Of a stretch of DNA of 54,022 bases, positions 15,949-28,241 are shown piece after piece. Under the pieces are notes generated by a model, which was given only the letters and a program-made list of their open reading frames with translations, did not search any database and was not told where the DNA came from. Origin of the DNA: Halonotius pteroides (GTDB taxonomy: Archaea > Halobacteriota > Halobacteria > Halobacteriales > Haloferacaceae); the NCBI RefSeq assembly GCF_003605635.1, contig NZ_QMDW01000016.1, positions 1-54,022 on the forward strand, in the 5' to 3' direction. The translations under genes were made by a program, and so were the position numbers. Position 1 is the first letter of the stretch; each line of letters begins with the position of its first letter.

Positions 15949-17706
15949 CTACATCGAGTCTGGAGCCTCGACACCGAGAACGGCCAACGCGTTGGCGACA
16001 GCATGTTGTGCGGCGGCGACAAGCGCGAGCCGCGAGCGACGGGTCGTTGCCGTGTCGGCTGACAACACCGGACACGACCGATAGAAGGCGTTGAACGCGT
16101 CGGCAACCTCGCGGGTGTAAGTCGCCACGCGGTGGGGTTTGCACTCGTCGGCCGCGTCCTCGATGACCGCCGGAAACCGGGCGATCGCATCGATCAACGC
16201 GGCTTCCTCCGGGGTCGACAACGCCGCGATGTCGATGTCCTCGACGGTTGGTTCGCTGTTGGCTTCGTCGAGAATGCCACAACAGCGGGCGTGGACGTAC
16301 TGGACGTAAGGGGCCGACTGGGCCTCAAAATCGAGTGCCTCATTCCATTTGAACGTGATCCCCTTTGTCGGCTGTTTCGAGACGATATCGTAGCGTACTG
16401 CGCCGATCCCGACCTGGTGGGCGATGCGTTCGATATCCTCGTTGTCGAGGTCGTCGTCGCGGATGCGGTCGCCGAGGCGGTCTTCGACCTCTTCGCGGGC
16501 GCGGTCGATCGCCTCATCCAGCAGATCATCGAGCATGACACCGGTGCCACGGCGGGTACTCATCTTTCCCTCCGGGAGATTGACGTACGAATAGATCACG
16601 TCGTCGAGTCGGTCTGGATCGTTGCCGAGGATATCCAGCGTCGCCTGCAGCTGGCTGGCCTGCAGCTTGTGATCCTCACCGAGAACGGTCACCGCCCGAT
16701 CGAAGTTGTCGAACTTCCACTCGTGGTGAGCGAGGTCGCGGGTCGTATAGAGGCTTGTCTCGTCGGAGCGGCGGAAAACGAGGTTTTTGTCGATGCCATA
16801 GCCGTCCAGTTCGAGCTGCCAGGCTTCCTCGTCGTAGACAGCGTGCTCGCTGCTCTTGAGCCGGGCGGCGACATCGTCGGTCGAGCCATCTCGCATGAAC
16901 CGTGTTTCCTTGACGAACTCATCGAACTCGGCGGGCAGGCGGGCAAGACAGTCTTTCATGCCACCGAGGACGGTGTCGACAACCTCGCCAACACGCTCGT
17001 AGGTGGCCTCGTCGCCGGCTTCCAGTCCCTGCATAATCGCGGCGATCTCATCCTCGGCGGCCTCGGCTGTCGCCTCATCGGCGTCCTCGAGGAACGAGTT
17101 TCCTTTGCGGTAGTATCGTACCAGATCATACTCCGCGCGATCGCGAGCGGGCTCGCTGTCGAGATTGCTCTCGTCGAACGTCTCGTAGGCCCAGGTGAAG
17201 ACGGCCATCTGCCGGCCGGCATCGTTGACGTAGTAGTGGCGTTCCACATCGTAGCCCGCCATCTCCAGCGTGTTGGCGACAGCGTCACCGAGGATCGGGT
17301 TGCGGGCGCGGCCGACGTGTACCGGGCCGGTCGGGTTCGCGCTCGTGTGTTCGACGACAACCGATTCGTCCCGTTCTGGGAGGTGGCCGTAGTCGTCGGC
17401 GTTGGCGGCTTCGATCGTTTCCTGTCGGTATCGGTCGGTCGTCTGAAAGTTGATGTACGGCCCTTTGGTCGTCACCGCACCGATGTAGTCGTAGCCGGCC
17501 GAGTCGATCGCGGCGGCCAGTTCGGCGGCAGCCTGCGGCGGTGCGGGCTCCAACTCGCCGGCCAGTCGGAAGGCGACACTTGAGGCCAGCGTCGCGTCAA
17601 GCTCTTCGGGTGGCTCCTCGATCCCGAGGTCGCCGGTCGGCAGGTCAAGCGACTCTAGGCCCGCCGTCAGGGCGTCGGCGACCTCCGTACGAAAGGCTCT
17701 GAACAT
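15949..17706 (-). CDS. argS: Arginyl-tRNA synthetase
   Basis: This 585-residue class I synthetase charges tRNA-Arg; a tRNA-Arg gene lies about 3 kb away. Residues 1-100 form the N-terminal tRNA-recognition domain. The HIGH-type motif is HVGR in [15 protein letters not shown], the KMSKS-type loop is KMSTRRG, and the C-terminal DALR anticodon-binding domain is at about 470-585, ending [13 protein letters not shown]. Length and order match archaeal ArgRS. It is convergent with the MinD cluster, with no gap to the small membrane gene, and its 5' side faces the riboflavin operon. Confidence 0.97.
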   Translation of the reverse strand: MFRAFRTEVADALTAGLESLDLPTGDLGIEEPPEELDATLASSVAFRLAGELEPAPPQAAAELAAAIDSAGYDYIGAVTTKGPYINFQTTDRYRQETIEAANADDYGHLPERDESVVVEHTSANPTGPVHVGRARNPILGDAVANTLEMAGYDVERHYYVNDAGRQMAVFTWAYETFDESNLDSEPARDRAEYDLVRYYRKGNSFLEDADEATAEAAEDEIAAIMQGLEAGDEATYERVGEVVDTVLGGMKDCLARLPAEFDEFVKETRFMRDGSTDDVAARLKSSEHAVYDEEAWQLELDGYGIDKNLVFRRSDETSLYTTRDLAHHEWKFDNFDRAVTVLGEDHKLQASQLQATLDILGNDPDRLDDVIYSYVNLPEGKMSTRRGTGVMLDDLLDEAIDRAREEVEDRLGDRIRDDDLDNEDIERIAHQVGIGAVRYDIVSKQPTKGITFKWNEALDFEAQSAPYVQYVHARCCGILDEANSEPTVEDIDIAALSTPEEAALIDAIARFPAVIEDAADECKPHRVATYTREVADAFNAFYRSCPVLSADTATTRRSRLALVAAAQHAVANALAVLGVEAPDSM

Positions 17707-17888
17707 GCCGTCGGGTTTCCGGTCGGTGCTAAAGGGCCTTCCGAACCGACACCCGTGATCCGAGGGGTCTTCAACGCGGGCATGCTACAGTATTCTACCG
17801 ACAGGGACTTCGACGAACAATCTATAACGGTTTTGAGATGCATTCCATTTGCGATATGTTTATCACTCTCGGTCACCTTCCTCTAGCC

Positions 17889-18599
17889 ATGTCAGAATCG
17901 GCAGCGGGCAGCCTCACCCACGACGAACTGCTCGCGTTGAAGCATGTCGCTCTTGACGGTGGCCTCACGGGCACGGTGACCGTCTCCTGTAGCGGCCTCG
18001 GCGACCGGCTCGATGCCTCGACACAGACTGCCTCGCGTCGCCTGCAGGGGCTTGAAGCGGGTGGTTATCTGGATCGCGAGCGGGTTGCTGACGGCCAACT
18101 CGTCTCTGTCACCGACGACGGCGAGCAGGCGCTCCGCTCGGAGTACGCTGACTACCGCCAACTGTTCGAGTCGCCGACGGAGTTGACGCTGACCGGCACC
18201 GTAACAACGGGCATGGGCGAGGGCAAACACTACATCTCGCTGCCGGGGTACGAACGCCAGTTCGAATCACAACTCGGCTACACACCGTTTCCGGGCACGC
18301 TCAATCTTGAGCTTGATACTGCCAGTATTCACGCCCGGGCCGACCTCCCGGGACAGGCGTCGGTGCCGATTGATAGCTGGGAGGATGACGACCGCACCTA
18401 CGGCGCGGCGACCTGCTATCCGGCAACGGTCGAACGCGACGGCCGGGCGTTTGAGCCCGCCCACATTATCGTCCCCGACCGCACCCACCACGACGAGGAA
18501 AACCTCGAACTGATCGCGCCCATCAAGCTCAGAGACGAACTCGATCTCGATGACGGCGAGATGTTAGCTATCCACGTTGCGGAGGCAGAGCTCGAATGA
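17889..18599 (+). CDS. rbkR: CTP-dependent riboflavin kinase with N-terminal winged helix (RbkR type)
   Basis: This 236-residue bifunctional protein has a MarR-like winged-helix domain at about 1-90 (HDELLALKHVALDGG, SCSGLGDRL, ASRRLQGLEAGGYLDRERV). The archaeal CTP-dependent riboflavin kinase domain at about 100-236 has LTGTVTTGMGEGKHYISLPGY, GYTPFPGTLNLEL and ELIAPIKLRDELDLDDG. It phosphorylates riboflavin to FMN, and the fused HTH domain is known in archaea as RbkR, a regulator of riboflavin genes. Start 17889 opens MSESAAGSLTHDELL and has a gtttatc element near 17857-17863, suiting a leaderless mRNA. It overlaps ribB by 4 bp (ATGA), so the two are co-translated. Confidence 0.94.
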   Translation: MSESAAGSLTHDELLALKHVALDGGLTGTVTVSCSGLGDRLDASTQTASRRLQGLEAGGYLDRERVADGQLVSVTDDGEQALRSEYADYRQLFESPTELTLTGTVTTGMGEGKHYISLPGYERQFESQLGYTPFPGTLNLELDTASIHARADLPGQASVPIDSWEDDDRTYGAATCYPATVERDGRAFEPAHIIVPDRTHHDEENLELIAPIKLRDELDLDDGEMLAIHVAEAELE

Positions 18600-19327
18600 G
18601 CCCACCAACCACTGACGCCAACAGCGACGCTGCCGGCATTGACGCCGACAGCTCTCAACCAATAGAAAACGGTGACAGCGACGCAGTCGACGCCGCGATC
18701 GACGCCTTCCGTGCGGGCCAGCCGGTGTTGATCCACGATTTCGCCGATCGTGAGGGCGAAACCGATATCGTCTATCCGGCAACCGGAGTCGACCCCGCCG
18801 CGATACGACGCCTCCGCAACGACGCCGGTGGGCTCATCTGCGTCGCTCTCGGCGACAGCGTTGCCGAGCGGTTCGACCTCCCTTTCCTCCAAGACGCGCT
18901 CGGGCATCCAGCGACGGAGAATCATACGCTTAGCTACGACGAGCGGTCGTCGTTTTCGATCACGGTCAACCACCGCACAACAGAGACGGGAATCACCGAC
19001 CGCGACCGGGCGACAACGATCAATGAACTTGGGGCGGCTGCGGCAACCGCCGACTACGACGGCGAGACCTTTGGGATCGAGTTCCGCAGCCCCGGCCACG
19101 TTCACCTGCTGCGGGCGGCACCAGCTCTCCTGGCTGATCGGGCCGGCCACACCGAGTTAGGGATCGCCCTCGCCGAGGCAGCCGACCAGCCGCCGGCAGC
19201 CGTTGTCTGTGAGATGCTCGACGACGACACCGGCACCGCGTTGTCGCCGACCGATGCGGCCGGCTATGCGGCGCGCAACGATCTGGTCTACGTTGAGGGA
19301 TCGGCCCTACTCGACCGACTTGGATAG
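18596..19327 (+). CDS. ribB: 3,4-dihydroxy-2-butanone 4-phosphate synthase
   Basis: This 243-residue enzyme converts ribulose 5-phosphate into formate and the four-carbon unit of riboflavin. Family motifs are DFADREGETDIVYPA (acidic substrate/Mg site), SFSITVNHRTTETGITDRDR, FRSPGHVHLL and GHTELGIALAEAA. The N-terminal 25 residues are a dispensable acidic extension. No GTP cyclohydrolase II domain is attached, as expected in archaea. Its ATG overlaps the kinase/regulator stop codon, giving a two-gene riboflavin-to-FMN operon, probably under control of the upstream protein. Confidence 0.95.
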   Translation: MSPPTTDANSDAAGIDADSSQPIENGDSDAVDAAIDAFRAGQPVLIHDFADREGETDIVYPATGVDPAAIRRLRNDAGGLICVALGDSVAERFDLPFLQDALGHPATENHTLSYDERSSFSITVNHRTTETGITDRDRATTINELGAAAATADYDGETFGIEFRSPGHVHLLRAAPALLADRAGHTELGIALAEAADQPPAAVVCEMLDDDTGTALSPTDAAGYAARNDLVYVEGSALLDRLG

Positions 19328-19417
19328 CCACCGACCGCCCGCGCTGCGGCGAGACCAGCTGGTTTGATCGGTGGTTGCAAACTGTTAAGAATCGGTAGCC
19401 GAAGGTTGAGAGTAGCA

Positions 19418-20362
19418 ATGGCATCCTTCGACGAGATGCGTGAGGCGGGCGATATCGAGACGATCTGGCAGAACGGCGAGTTCGTCGACTGGGACGACGC
19501 GACGATCCACGTCCTTACCCATGGACTCCACTACGGCACGGGGATCTTCGAAGGGGCCCGCGCCTACGATACCGACAACGGAACAGCCATCTTCCGGTGG
19601 GAGGAACATCTTGATCGGTTCTTCGCCTCGGGGGATCCCTACGAGCTGGAAATCCCCTACGACCGCGAGGAGCTCACCGAAGCAACCCTCGAACTCCTCC
19701 GCCGGCAGGATCACGACAGCGCGTACATCCGCCCGATCGCTTACTTCGGCTACGGCAGCCTCGGGATCAGCCCCGACGACTGCCCGACTGATGTCGCGGT
19801 CGCCACCTGGCCGTGGGGGGCGTATCTCGGCGAAGAAGCCCTCGAACACGGTATCGAGGTCATGGTCTCCTCGTGGCGGAAACACGCCTCCAGTCAGATC
19901 CCGACGAACGCCAAGACGACCGGGCTCTATGTCAACAGCCTACTGGCCGGCGAGGAGGCCCGCCGCAACGGCTATCAGGAAGCGATTGTCCTCAACAAGG
20001 AGGGCCAGGTCGCCGAAGGCCCCGGCGAGAACCTCTTTGTCGTTCGTGACGGCGAGCTCTACACGCCCGGGCTCTCACAGAGCATCCTTGACGGCATCAC
20101 CCGTGATACGGTGATCACGCTGGCCCGGGAGCTCGGCTACACCGTCCACGATCAAGCGACGATCAGCCGCGGCGAGCTCAACACGGCCGACGAGCTCTTT
20201 TTTACCGGCTCGGCCGCGGAGGTCACCCCGATCCGCAAGGTCGACAACGTCGAGATCGGTGATGGCGACCGCGGCCCCGTCACCGAGGAGATCCAGTCAG
20301 CGTTCTTTGATCTCGTCGAACGGAAAACTGACGCCCACGACGACTGGTTCACATATCTCTGA
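19418..20362 (+). CDS. ilvE: Branched-chain amino acid aminotransferase
   Basis: This 314-residue fold-type IV PLP enzyme performs the last step of valine, leucine and isoleucine synthesis (or the first of breakdown). The PLP lysine is Lys166 in IPTNAKTTGLYVN. The characteristic GPGENLFVV (PLP-interacting Glu near 204) and the N-terminal HGLHYGTGIFEG are present. Start 19418 (MASFDEMREAGDIETIW) is typical and has ctgttaag about 30 nt upstream. The preceding in-frame codons are Arg/Leu-rich and non-conserved. It is a single gene convergent with katG. Confidence 0.96.
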   Translation: MASFDEMREAGDIETIWQNGEFVDWDDATIHVLTHGLHYGTGIFEGARAYDTDNGTAIFRWEEHLDRFFASGDPYELEIPYDREELTEATLELLRRQDHDSAYIRPIAYFGYGSLGISPDDCPTDVAVATWPWGAYLGEEALEHGIEVMVSSWRKHASSQIPTNAKTTGLYVNSLLAGEEARRNGYQEAIVLNKEGQVAEGPGENLFVVRDGELYTPGLSQSILDGITRDTVITLARELGYTVHDQATISRGELNTADELFFTGSAAEVTPIRKVDNVEIGDGDRGPVTEEIQSAFFDLVERKTDAHDDWFTYL

Positions 20363-20584
20363 GTGTTCGACTCCCGGAAGCCAGAAATTGACACTGTCGG
20401 CATCTGCTCGCTGTCGATCCTCATTTCGATACAACCTGTTGTATAGCGCAGCAAACTACTATCTTTAGACTCCTAATCGAGCGTGTCGTCCACGATAGAA
20501 TGAATACGTTTTAGCTGAATCACACTGTTCGCAAAAATCTAGCAGTTGAAAAACGAGTTGGGAAGTCTACGGAATGTCCGGTGG

Positions 20585-23489
<2,905 letters not shown>

Positions 23490-24173
23490 TTACTTCACTT
23501 CAGTATCTGTCGTCGCCCCATCGCCAGCCGTGTCGGTCGTAACTGTCGTTGCGCTCGTTCGTGCGGGATTTTCTTCCTCAACGGGGATCTGGTGGGCCGA
23601 CTCGGCAAAGCCCGCGCTCAACACCCGCGTCAGGGCTTCCTCGACCTTCTCGTTGGTCTCCTCGATACGATCTGCCTCGACCTCGATGACGTATCCTGTG
23701 GTAATGTTTGGTGCGGTCGGGAGAAACAGCACGACCCGGCCGTCCTGTGTCTTTTTGCCGGTCTTGAACGCGGTCATCCGAACCCCGGGCCAGGTTTCAA
23801 GCCGGACGGGCTCTTGGAGGTCGTCGGTGCCGGAGAGTGCGGTTTCGACGGCGAGTTTCGTTGCGTTGTAGACGACCCGGAGCCCCGGCATGCGGTTGAT
23901 CGCTCCATCCAACGCCGACTCGAAGAGCCGGCCGGCGGTCGTCCGCATCAGATAGCCCACCGCGAGGATCAATGTGATAATGAGAACGAGGGCAACGATG
24001 ATCCGGGCCAACGGGACGAGGCTCTCAGGGACACCGAGGCCGATAAAATCGAGGCTGCTGATCAGCGGGAGGGCAATGACTCGCTCGTAAAGATAGTTGA
24101 GCACAAACAGGAGAATGCCCAGCGGTAACAGCACCACCAGCCCGCTGGCGATATCACGCTTCCACGAGGACAT
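23490..24173 (-). CDS. DUF502 family membrane protein
   Basis: This 227-residue integral membrane protein has two hydrophobic spans at about 11-33 (GLVVLLPLGILLFVLNYLY) and 54-77 (LARIIVALVLIITLILAVGY). A cytoplasmic-type domain follows with the DUF502 signature region (NRMPGLRVVYNATKLAVETA, RMTAFKTGKK, VVLFLPTAPNITTGYVIEVE). The C-terminal 30 residues are a polar Thr-rich tail. DUF502 proteins are widespread; function is not established, with membrane-trafficking or stress roles suggested in plants. It is divergent from the CDP-archaeol synthase gene, 94 bp away. Confidence 0.92.
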   Translation of the reverse strand: MSSWKRDIASGLVVLLPLGILLFVLNYLYERVIALPLISSLDFIGLGVPESLVPLARIIVALVLIITLILAVGYLMRTTAGRLFESALDGAINRMPGLRVVYNATKLAVETALSGTDDLQEPVRLETWPGVRMTAFKTGKKTQDGRVVLFLPTAPNITTGYVIEVEADRIEETNEKVEEALTRVLSAGFAESAHQIPVEEENPARTSATTVTTDTAGDGATTDTEVK

Positions 24174-24267
24174 GTCCTATGGTTGGAGTGTGGACGCTTA
24201 GGTCATGTGGATCGCCCCCTGTCGGCGAACCAGTGTTCCTTTATTCCCGCCGCCGCCTCCCTCGGAT

Positions 24268-24810
24268 ATGGTAGTCGGGCTCGTTGTGACAGCGTTTTGG
24301 GCGATGCTGCCGGCCTACGTGCCGAACAATGCGGCGGTACTCGCTGGCGGTGGCCGCCCGATCGATGGTGGTCGCATGTGGGGTGATCGGCGACTGCTTG
24401 GCGACGGTAAGACGTGGCGCGGCACTGCTGTCGGCACGCTTGTCGGGATCACCCTCGCCGCCGGGCTCAACGTCGCTGCCGCGCCGTTGGGCTCCGCCAT
24501 CGGACTCTCGCTGCCAACGTTTCCGCCGGCGGGGGCGCTTGGCCTTGCAGCCGGTGCGATGGCCGGTGATATCGCCGCCTCCTTTCTCAAACGCCGGAGC
24601 GGCCGTGCCCGTGGGGCGGCGTTTCCCGGCGTTGATCAGCTTGATTTTGTGGTGGGTGCCCTTCTTTCTGCCTTCGTTTTCGCGCCCGGGTGGGCACAGG
24701 CGACGTTCACGCTCGGCGTCCTCGTGGTCATCGTCGTCGTGACCCCGGTGTTACACGTCGGCACCAATATCGTCGCCTACCTCATCGGAGCGAAAAACGA
24801 GCCCTGGTAG
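24268..24810 (+). CDS. carS: CDP-archaeol synthase
   Basis: This 180-residue membrane enzyme transfers CTP onto 2,3-bis-geranylgeranylglycerol phosphate to give CDP-archaeol, the activated precursor of all archaeal polar lipids. Diagnostic motifs are RLLGDGKTWRG, GDIAASFLKRRSGR and GVDQLDFVVGA, between about five hydrophobic spans. Length is as expected (170-180). Start 24268 (MVVGLVVTAFWAMLPAYVPN) replaces a longer frame whose N-terminus is Pro-rich and atypical. The archaetidylserine decarboxylase gene about 0.6 kb away acts in the same pathway. Confidence 0.95.
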   Translation: MVVGLVVTAFWAMLPAYVPNNAAVLAGGGRPIDGGRMWGDRRLLGDGKTWRGTAVGTLVGITLAAGLNVAAAPLGSAIGLSLPTFPPAGALGLAAGAMAGDIAASFLKRRSGRARGAAFPGVDQLDFVVGALLSAFVFAPGWAQATFTLGVLVVIVVVTPVLHVGTNIVAYLIGAKNEPW

Positions 24811-24818
24811 TCGCCCTG

Positions 24819-25337
24819 CTACCGCGTAAACTGTACACCTGAATCAGTGATCGACTGTCGGAGAAAGCGATGGTCGATGAGCCGATCTATCGCACCGGCT
24901 TTGGTTCGTATTTCAAGCTGCTTGAACTCATACTCTCGCTGGATCGATCTGCCGAACCGGCAGGCGTGTCGGTGCTCCTGCAGTGAGCAGAACATGAACT
25001 CGTCGGTCACCGGAGCGACAGTCCAGGCCCGCTGCAACTGACTGTACGACACCCGAAGGCGTTTGAACTGGTCGTTCCACAGAAGGCCGCCGACGCTGTG
25101 GTCGGTTTCCCAGACCAACGCACATGGGTAGCGGCTTGTCGATAGCTGCTTGCGAACGGCGCGTTCGGCCAGCCGCCGATTTTCGTAGGTTGACAACGCT
25201 TTGGGGTCGGCCGCATCGTCGCTGACAAACTCCCGGACGACGCTCTCTCGCCCGTCGGCAACGATCTCGATCGGTGGTTTGCTAGGTGGCACGCTGACCG
25301 CGCCGATCGCTCCGGTGCCCAGTATCGCGTCGTCCAC
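24819..25337 (-). CDS. Haloarchaeal hypothetical protein
   Basis: This 172-residue protein of mixed alpha/beta composition starts with GTG at 25337. It has no signal peptide, membrane span or recognised catalytic motif. Features are a charged helix (YENRRLAERAVRKQL), a central WETDHSVGGLLWNDQFKRLRV segment with many aromatic residues, and Cys residues at FMFCSLQEHRHACRFG that could bind metal or be fortuitous. The C-terminus (IDRLIDHRFLRQS) is helical. It is convergent with carS (8 bp apart) and may share a promoter region with no neighbour. Function unknown. Confidence 0.65.
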   Translation of the reverse strand: MDDAILGTGAIGAVSVPPSKPPIEIVADGRESVVREFVSDDAADPKALSTYENRRLAERAVRKQLSTSRYPCALVWETDHSVGGLLWNDQFKRLRVSYSQLQRAWTVAPVTDEFMFCSLQEHRHACRFGRSIQREYEFKQLEIRTKAGAIDRLIDHRFLRQSITDSGVQFTR

Positions 25338-25419
25338 GGCTTAGGGTTCGTTACCCAGCCACGGTATAAAATTCCGTCCCAGCCCATCGATACTACCGGT
25401 TGTCACCGGCTCTGGCTGT

Positions 25420-26049
25420 TCAGTGCGTCGATGCCGACGGCTCAGTCGCAACCAGGCGCGTTTCACCGGCGGTGACCGTCTCGTCGACGGCGACACGGAC
25501 ATCGTCACGGTCGTATCGCGGCGGCAACACCACGTCAGCCCGACTCCCAAAGGAGACATGGCCGATTCGTTGGCCACGAACAAGATCGTCGCCGGCCTCG
25601 ACGTAGGGGTGAATCCGGCGGGCGAACCAGCCGGCGATCAGCGCGATCTGGTAGTCGCCGCAGTCGACGACGACACGCTCGTTGCGATCGGACTCCTTCG
25701 AAAACGCCGGCTTGTACGCGCCGGGGCGATGCTCGACCGATTCCACCGTACCGGCGACCGGCGCGCGGTTCACGTGGACATCGGTGACGTTCATGAAGAT
25801 CCCAACGCGAACCCGGTCACCCTCCTCGCGCAGCACCGACACCCGGCCGTCGGCGGGGGCGACGATCCCCGATTCCGGCGGGTTCCGACCGGGATCGCGG
25901 TGGAACCACAGGACTGCGACGCCGAGCGCAAGGGCGACGGCCACCCCCGGTGGGAAGACAACGACGGCGACGACAGCAGCGACAAAACAGGCCGCGGCGT
26001 ATCGCCACGCGCCGGATGCGACGGCGATGGTGGGGAGCATCGGAAGCAT
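25420..26049 (-). CDS. asd: Archaetidylserine decarboxylase proenzyme (PSD family)
   Basis: This 209-residue pyruvoyl enzyme converts archaetidylserine to archaetidylethanolamine in the membrane. Two N-terminal hydrophobic spans (about 8-48) precede the catalytic part, with WFHRDPGRNPP, GIVAPADGRVSVLREEG, MNVTDVHVNRAPVAGTV and the self-cleavage site FGSR at about 167-170. Cleavage between Gly168 and Ser169 would create the pyruvoyl group. The short form resembles PSD-A-type enzymes. Its start lies 2 bp after the RFC small-subunit stop, so the two genes are probably one transcript. The lipid pathway partner carS is nearby. Confidence 0.93.
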   Translation of the reverse strand: MLPMLPTIAVASGAWRYAAACFVAAVVAVVVFPPGVAVALALGVAVLWFHRDPGRNPPESGIVAPADGRVSVLREEGDRVRVGIFMNVTDVHVNRAPVAGTVESVEHRPGAYKPAFSKESDRNERVVVDCGDYQIALIAGWFARRIHPYVEAGDDLVRGQRIGHVSFGSRADVVLPPRYDRDDVRVAVDETVTAGETRLVATEPSASTH

Positions 26050-26051
26050 GG

Positions 26052-27083
26052 TTAGGCCATCGCCCGAAGCTCAGTTCGGCCATCCGCCCATGCAGTCAGG
26101 AGATGCATGAGATGGAGCTTGTCGCCGAGGCCCTCGCTCAGTTCGTGGTCGGCCGCGCCGGCGAGCTTGTGGAGGCGGGCGATCTCGTCGCTGTCGAGGG
26201 CCGACTGTGAGCGGGCGACCCGCAGCAACTCTGTCAGGAGCGTCTTGCCGTCGTAGCCGCCATCCGACAGCAGGTCATCCAGCGTCCCGCGGGCATCGCT
26301 GAACTCGCCGGCTCGGGCGGCGGTCAGGGCGGCGGCGATCGCCTCGTCGTCGCCGATGTCGCCCAGCGTCTCGTAGGCGGTTTGCATCGTGAGTTCACCC
26401 TCCTGTTCGACGGTCGTCTGGGCGGTCAGAATCGCTTCCCGGAGGTCGCCGTCGGCCGCGCTGGCGACGAATTCGAGCCCGTCGGTGTCGTACGCGATGT
26501 CCTCGGCGTCACAGATGGCTTCAAGCCGAGCGATGGTCTCGTCGGTCGTCGGCGTTCGCATCGGCACCGGAAAACACCGCGAGTGGATCGGGGCGATCAG
26601 CGTTGTCGGCTGGCGGGTCGTGAACACAAACTGCGTCGTCCGGTGGTGTTGTTCCATCACCCGACGGAGAGCCTGTTGGAAATCCTCCCGGATCGCCTCG
26701 GCGTTGTCCAACAGGATCGTTTTGAACTCACCGGAGACAGGGGCATGGCTCGCCGACTCGGTGAGCACGTGGTTGATCATATCGGCTTTGCCCATCCGGC
26801 TCTTGCCGGCGAGAAACCCCTCGAATCGGGGATCGTTTGTGATCTCCTTTTTGCTGCGACCGAAGAAGTCGGCGACGTTGAGCTCGATCAGATCCGCATC
26901 GGGATCCTCGTGGACTGCTCGGGCCACCGCGCGGGCGGCGGCGGTTTTGCCGACGCCCGGCGGCCCCTGTAGCAGGAGATTCATCGGTTCACCGACGGTT
27001 CGTTGGAGTCGATCGCGCACCTCCGGCTGTGGGAGGTCAGCAAGCTCGGGGGCGTAGGTGTCGATCCACAGCGGTGCGTCCAT
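26052..27083 (-). CDS. rfcC: Replication factor C small subunit, second type
   Basis: This 343-residue clamp-loader AAA+ subunit helps load PCNA on DNA. The start at 27083 opens MDAPLWIDTYAPELADLPQP. Walker A is GPPGVGKT (40-47). Walker B reads LLDNAEA (around 124-130), where most RFC small subunits have DEAD. The SRC arginine-finger motif is present at 168-170 (IHSRC), and the collar domain follows. The altered Walker B and divergence suggest it is the accessory second small subunit known in haloarchaea, with reduced ATPase activity likely. The downstream asd gene starts 2 bp after its stop. Confidence 0.9.
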   Translation of the reverse strand: MDAPLWIDTYAPELADLPQPEVRDRLQRTVGEPMNLLLQGPPGVGKTAAARAVARAVHEDPDADLIELNVADFFGRSKKEITNDPRFEGFLAGKSRMGKADMINHVLTESASHAPVSGEFKTILLDNAEAIREDFQQALRRVMEQHHRTTQFVFTTRQPTTLIAPIHSRCFPVPMRTPTTDETIARLEAICDAEDIAYDTDGLEFVASAADGDLREAILTAQTTVEQEGELTMQTAYETLGDIGDDEAIAAALTAARAGEFSDARGTLDDLLSDGGYDGKTLLTELLRVARSQSALDSDEIARLHKLAGAADHELSEGLGDKLHLMHLLTAWADGRTELRAMA

Positions 27084-27209
27084 TGGCGACGCTGGGGGCC
27101 GGTGGCGTAAGAATCGGTCGATCCCGCGCTTGCTCACGGTACTCTCGCCGCGAGCCCGTCGGGCTGTCGTTCCGAAGGGGGTTTATCGCTCGGTGGTTGA
27201 GCCCCGCCC

Positions 27210-28151
27210 ATGTCGTTACGCGTGACGTTTCTCGGAACCAGTGGGGCCGTGCCGACGACCCAACGAGCCCCCAGTGCGATCATGGTCAACCGCGAGGGCG
27301 ACCGCCTGCTGTTCGACTGTGGGGAGGGCACCCAGCGACAGATGATGCGCCACGGCACCGGTTTTAGGGTCTCAGACATCTTTGTCACGCATCTTCACGG
27401 CGATCACGTGCTTGGCATCCCTGGCCTCGTCCAGAGTTGGGATTTCAACGATCGTACCGACCCGTTGACCATCCACTGCCCGCGTGGTACATACAGCGAT
27501 ATCGACGACTTACTCGGGGTCTGTGGCCACTCGCCGTCCTTTCGGATCGATATCGACGAGCTCGCCGCCGGCGATATCGCTCACGAAACCGACGAGTATG
27601 TGGTTCGGGCCGTCGAGACCGACCACCGCGTCACCTCGGTCGGCTACGCGCTCATCGAGGACGACCGCCCGGGTCGCTTCGACCGCCAGAAAGCCGAAAA
27701 CGAGTTGGGCATCCCACCAGGGCCGAAATACGGCAAGCTTCACAACGGCAAGTCGGTCGAACTTGATGACGGCCAGGTGATCGAACCCGACGATGTCGTC
27801 GGCGATTCACGGCCTGGTCGTCGGGTTGTCTACACCGGCGACACCCGCCCGACGGCGGCCGTCGAGTCGATCGCCGCCGACGCGGATCTCCTGATACACG
27901 ATGCCACCTTTGCTGACGACCACGCTGCCCGCGCCCGCGAGACCAAACACGCGACCGGCCGAGAGGCCGGCGAACTCGCCGCGGCGGCCGGCGTCAAACG
28001 GCTTGCGCTGACACATATCTCCTCACGATACGGGGCTGATCCGTCGCCGATCAAAGCCGGTGCTGTCGACGCTGCCGACGCCGAGGTGTTTATCGCCAGC
28101 GACGGCCAGGAGGTTGCGGTACCGTACCCCGATGACGAGTCGGCACTGTAG
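27210..28151 (+). CDS. rnz: Ribonuclease Z
   Basis: This 313-residue beta-lactamase-fold endonuclease cleaves tRNA precursors after the discriminator base, so that CCA can be added; cca is in this window. Metal motif HLHGDH is at 61-66. Further ligands are His in AVETDHRVTSVGY, Asp in VVYTGDTRPT, and His of LALTHISSRY. The PGPKYGKLHNG segment and ETKHATGREAGELA helix are typical of archaeal RNase Z. The N-terminus MSLRVTFLGTSGAVPT confirms the start. It is divergent from the RFC gene. Confidence 0.96.
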   Translation: MSLRVTFLGTSGAVPTTQRAPSAIMVNREGDRLLFDCGEGTQRQMMRHGTGFRVSDIFVTHLHGDHVLGIPGLVQSWDFNDRTDPLTIHCPRGTYSDIDDLLGVCGHSPSFRIDIDELAAGDIAHETDEYVVRAVETDHRVTSVGYALIEDDRPGRFDRQKAENELGIPPGPKYGKLHNGKSVELDDGQVIEPDDVVGDSRPGRRVVYTGDTRPTAAVESIAADADLLIHDATFADDHAARARETKHATGREAGELAAAAGVKRLALTHISSRYGADPSPIKAGAVDAADAEVFIASDGQEVAVPYPDDESAL

Positions 28152-28241
28152 TAACCGTCCTGGCTGGACGCTGCCCATGAGGCTTGTTCTCACAGGAGCC
28201 CTCCTAGCAGCGGTTTTGTCGGTCGCTGTCAACGCTCAGGC

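Noticed and set aside
16132-17583. 483-codon plus-strand frame inside argS
   Set aside because: Antisense of a complete ArgRS; Val/Gly/Asp-rich shadow composition and no motifs.
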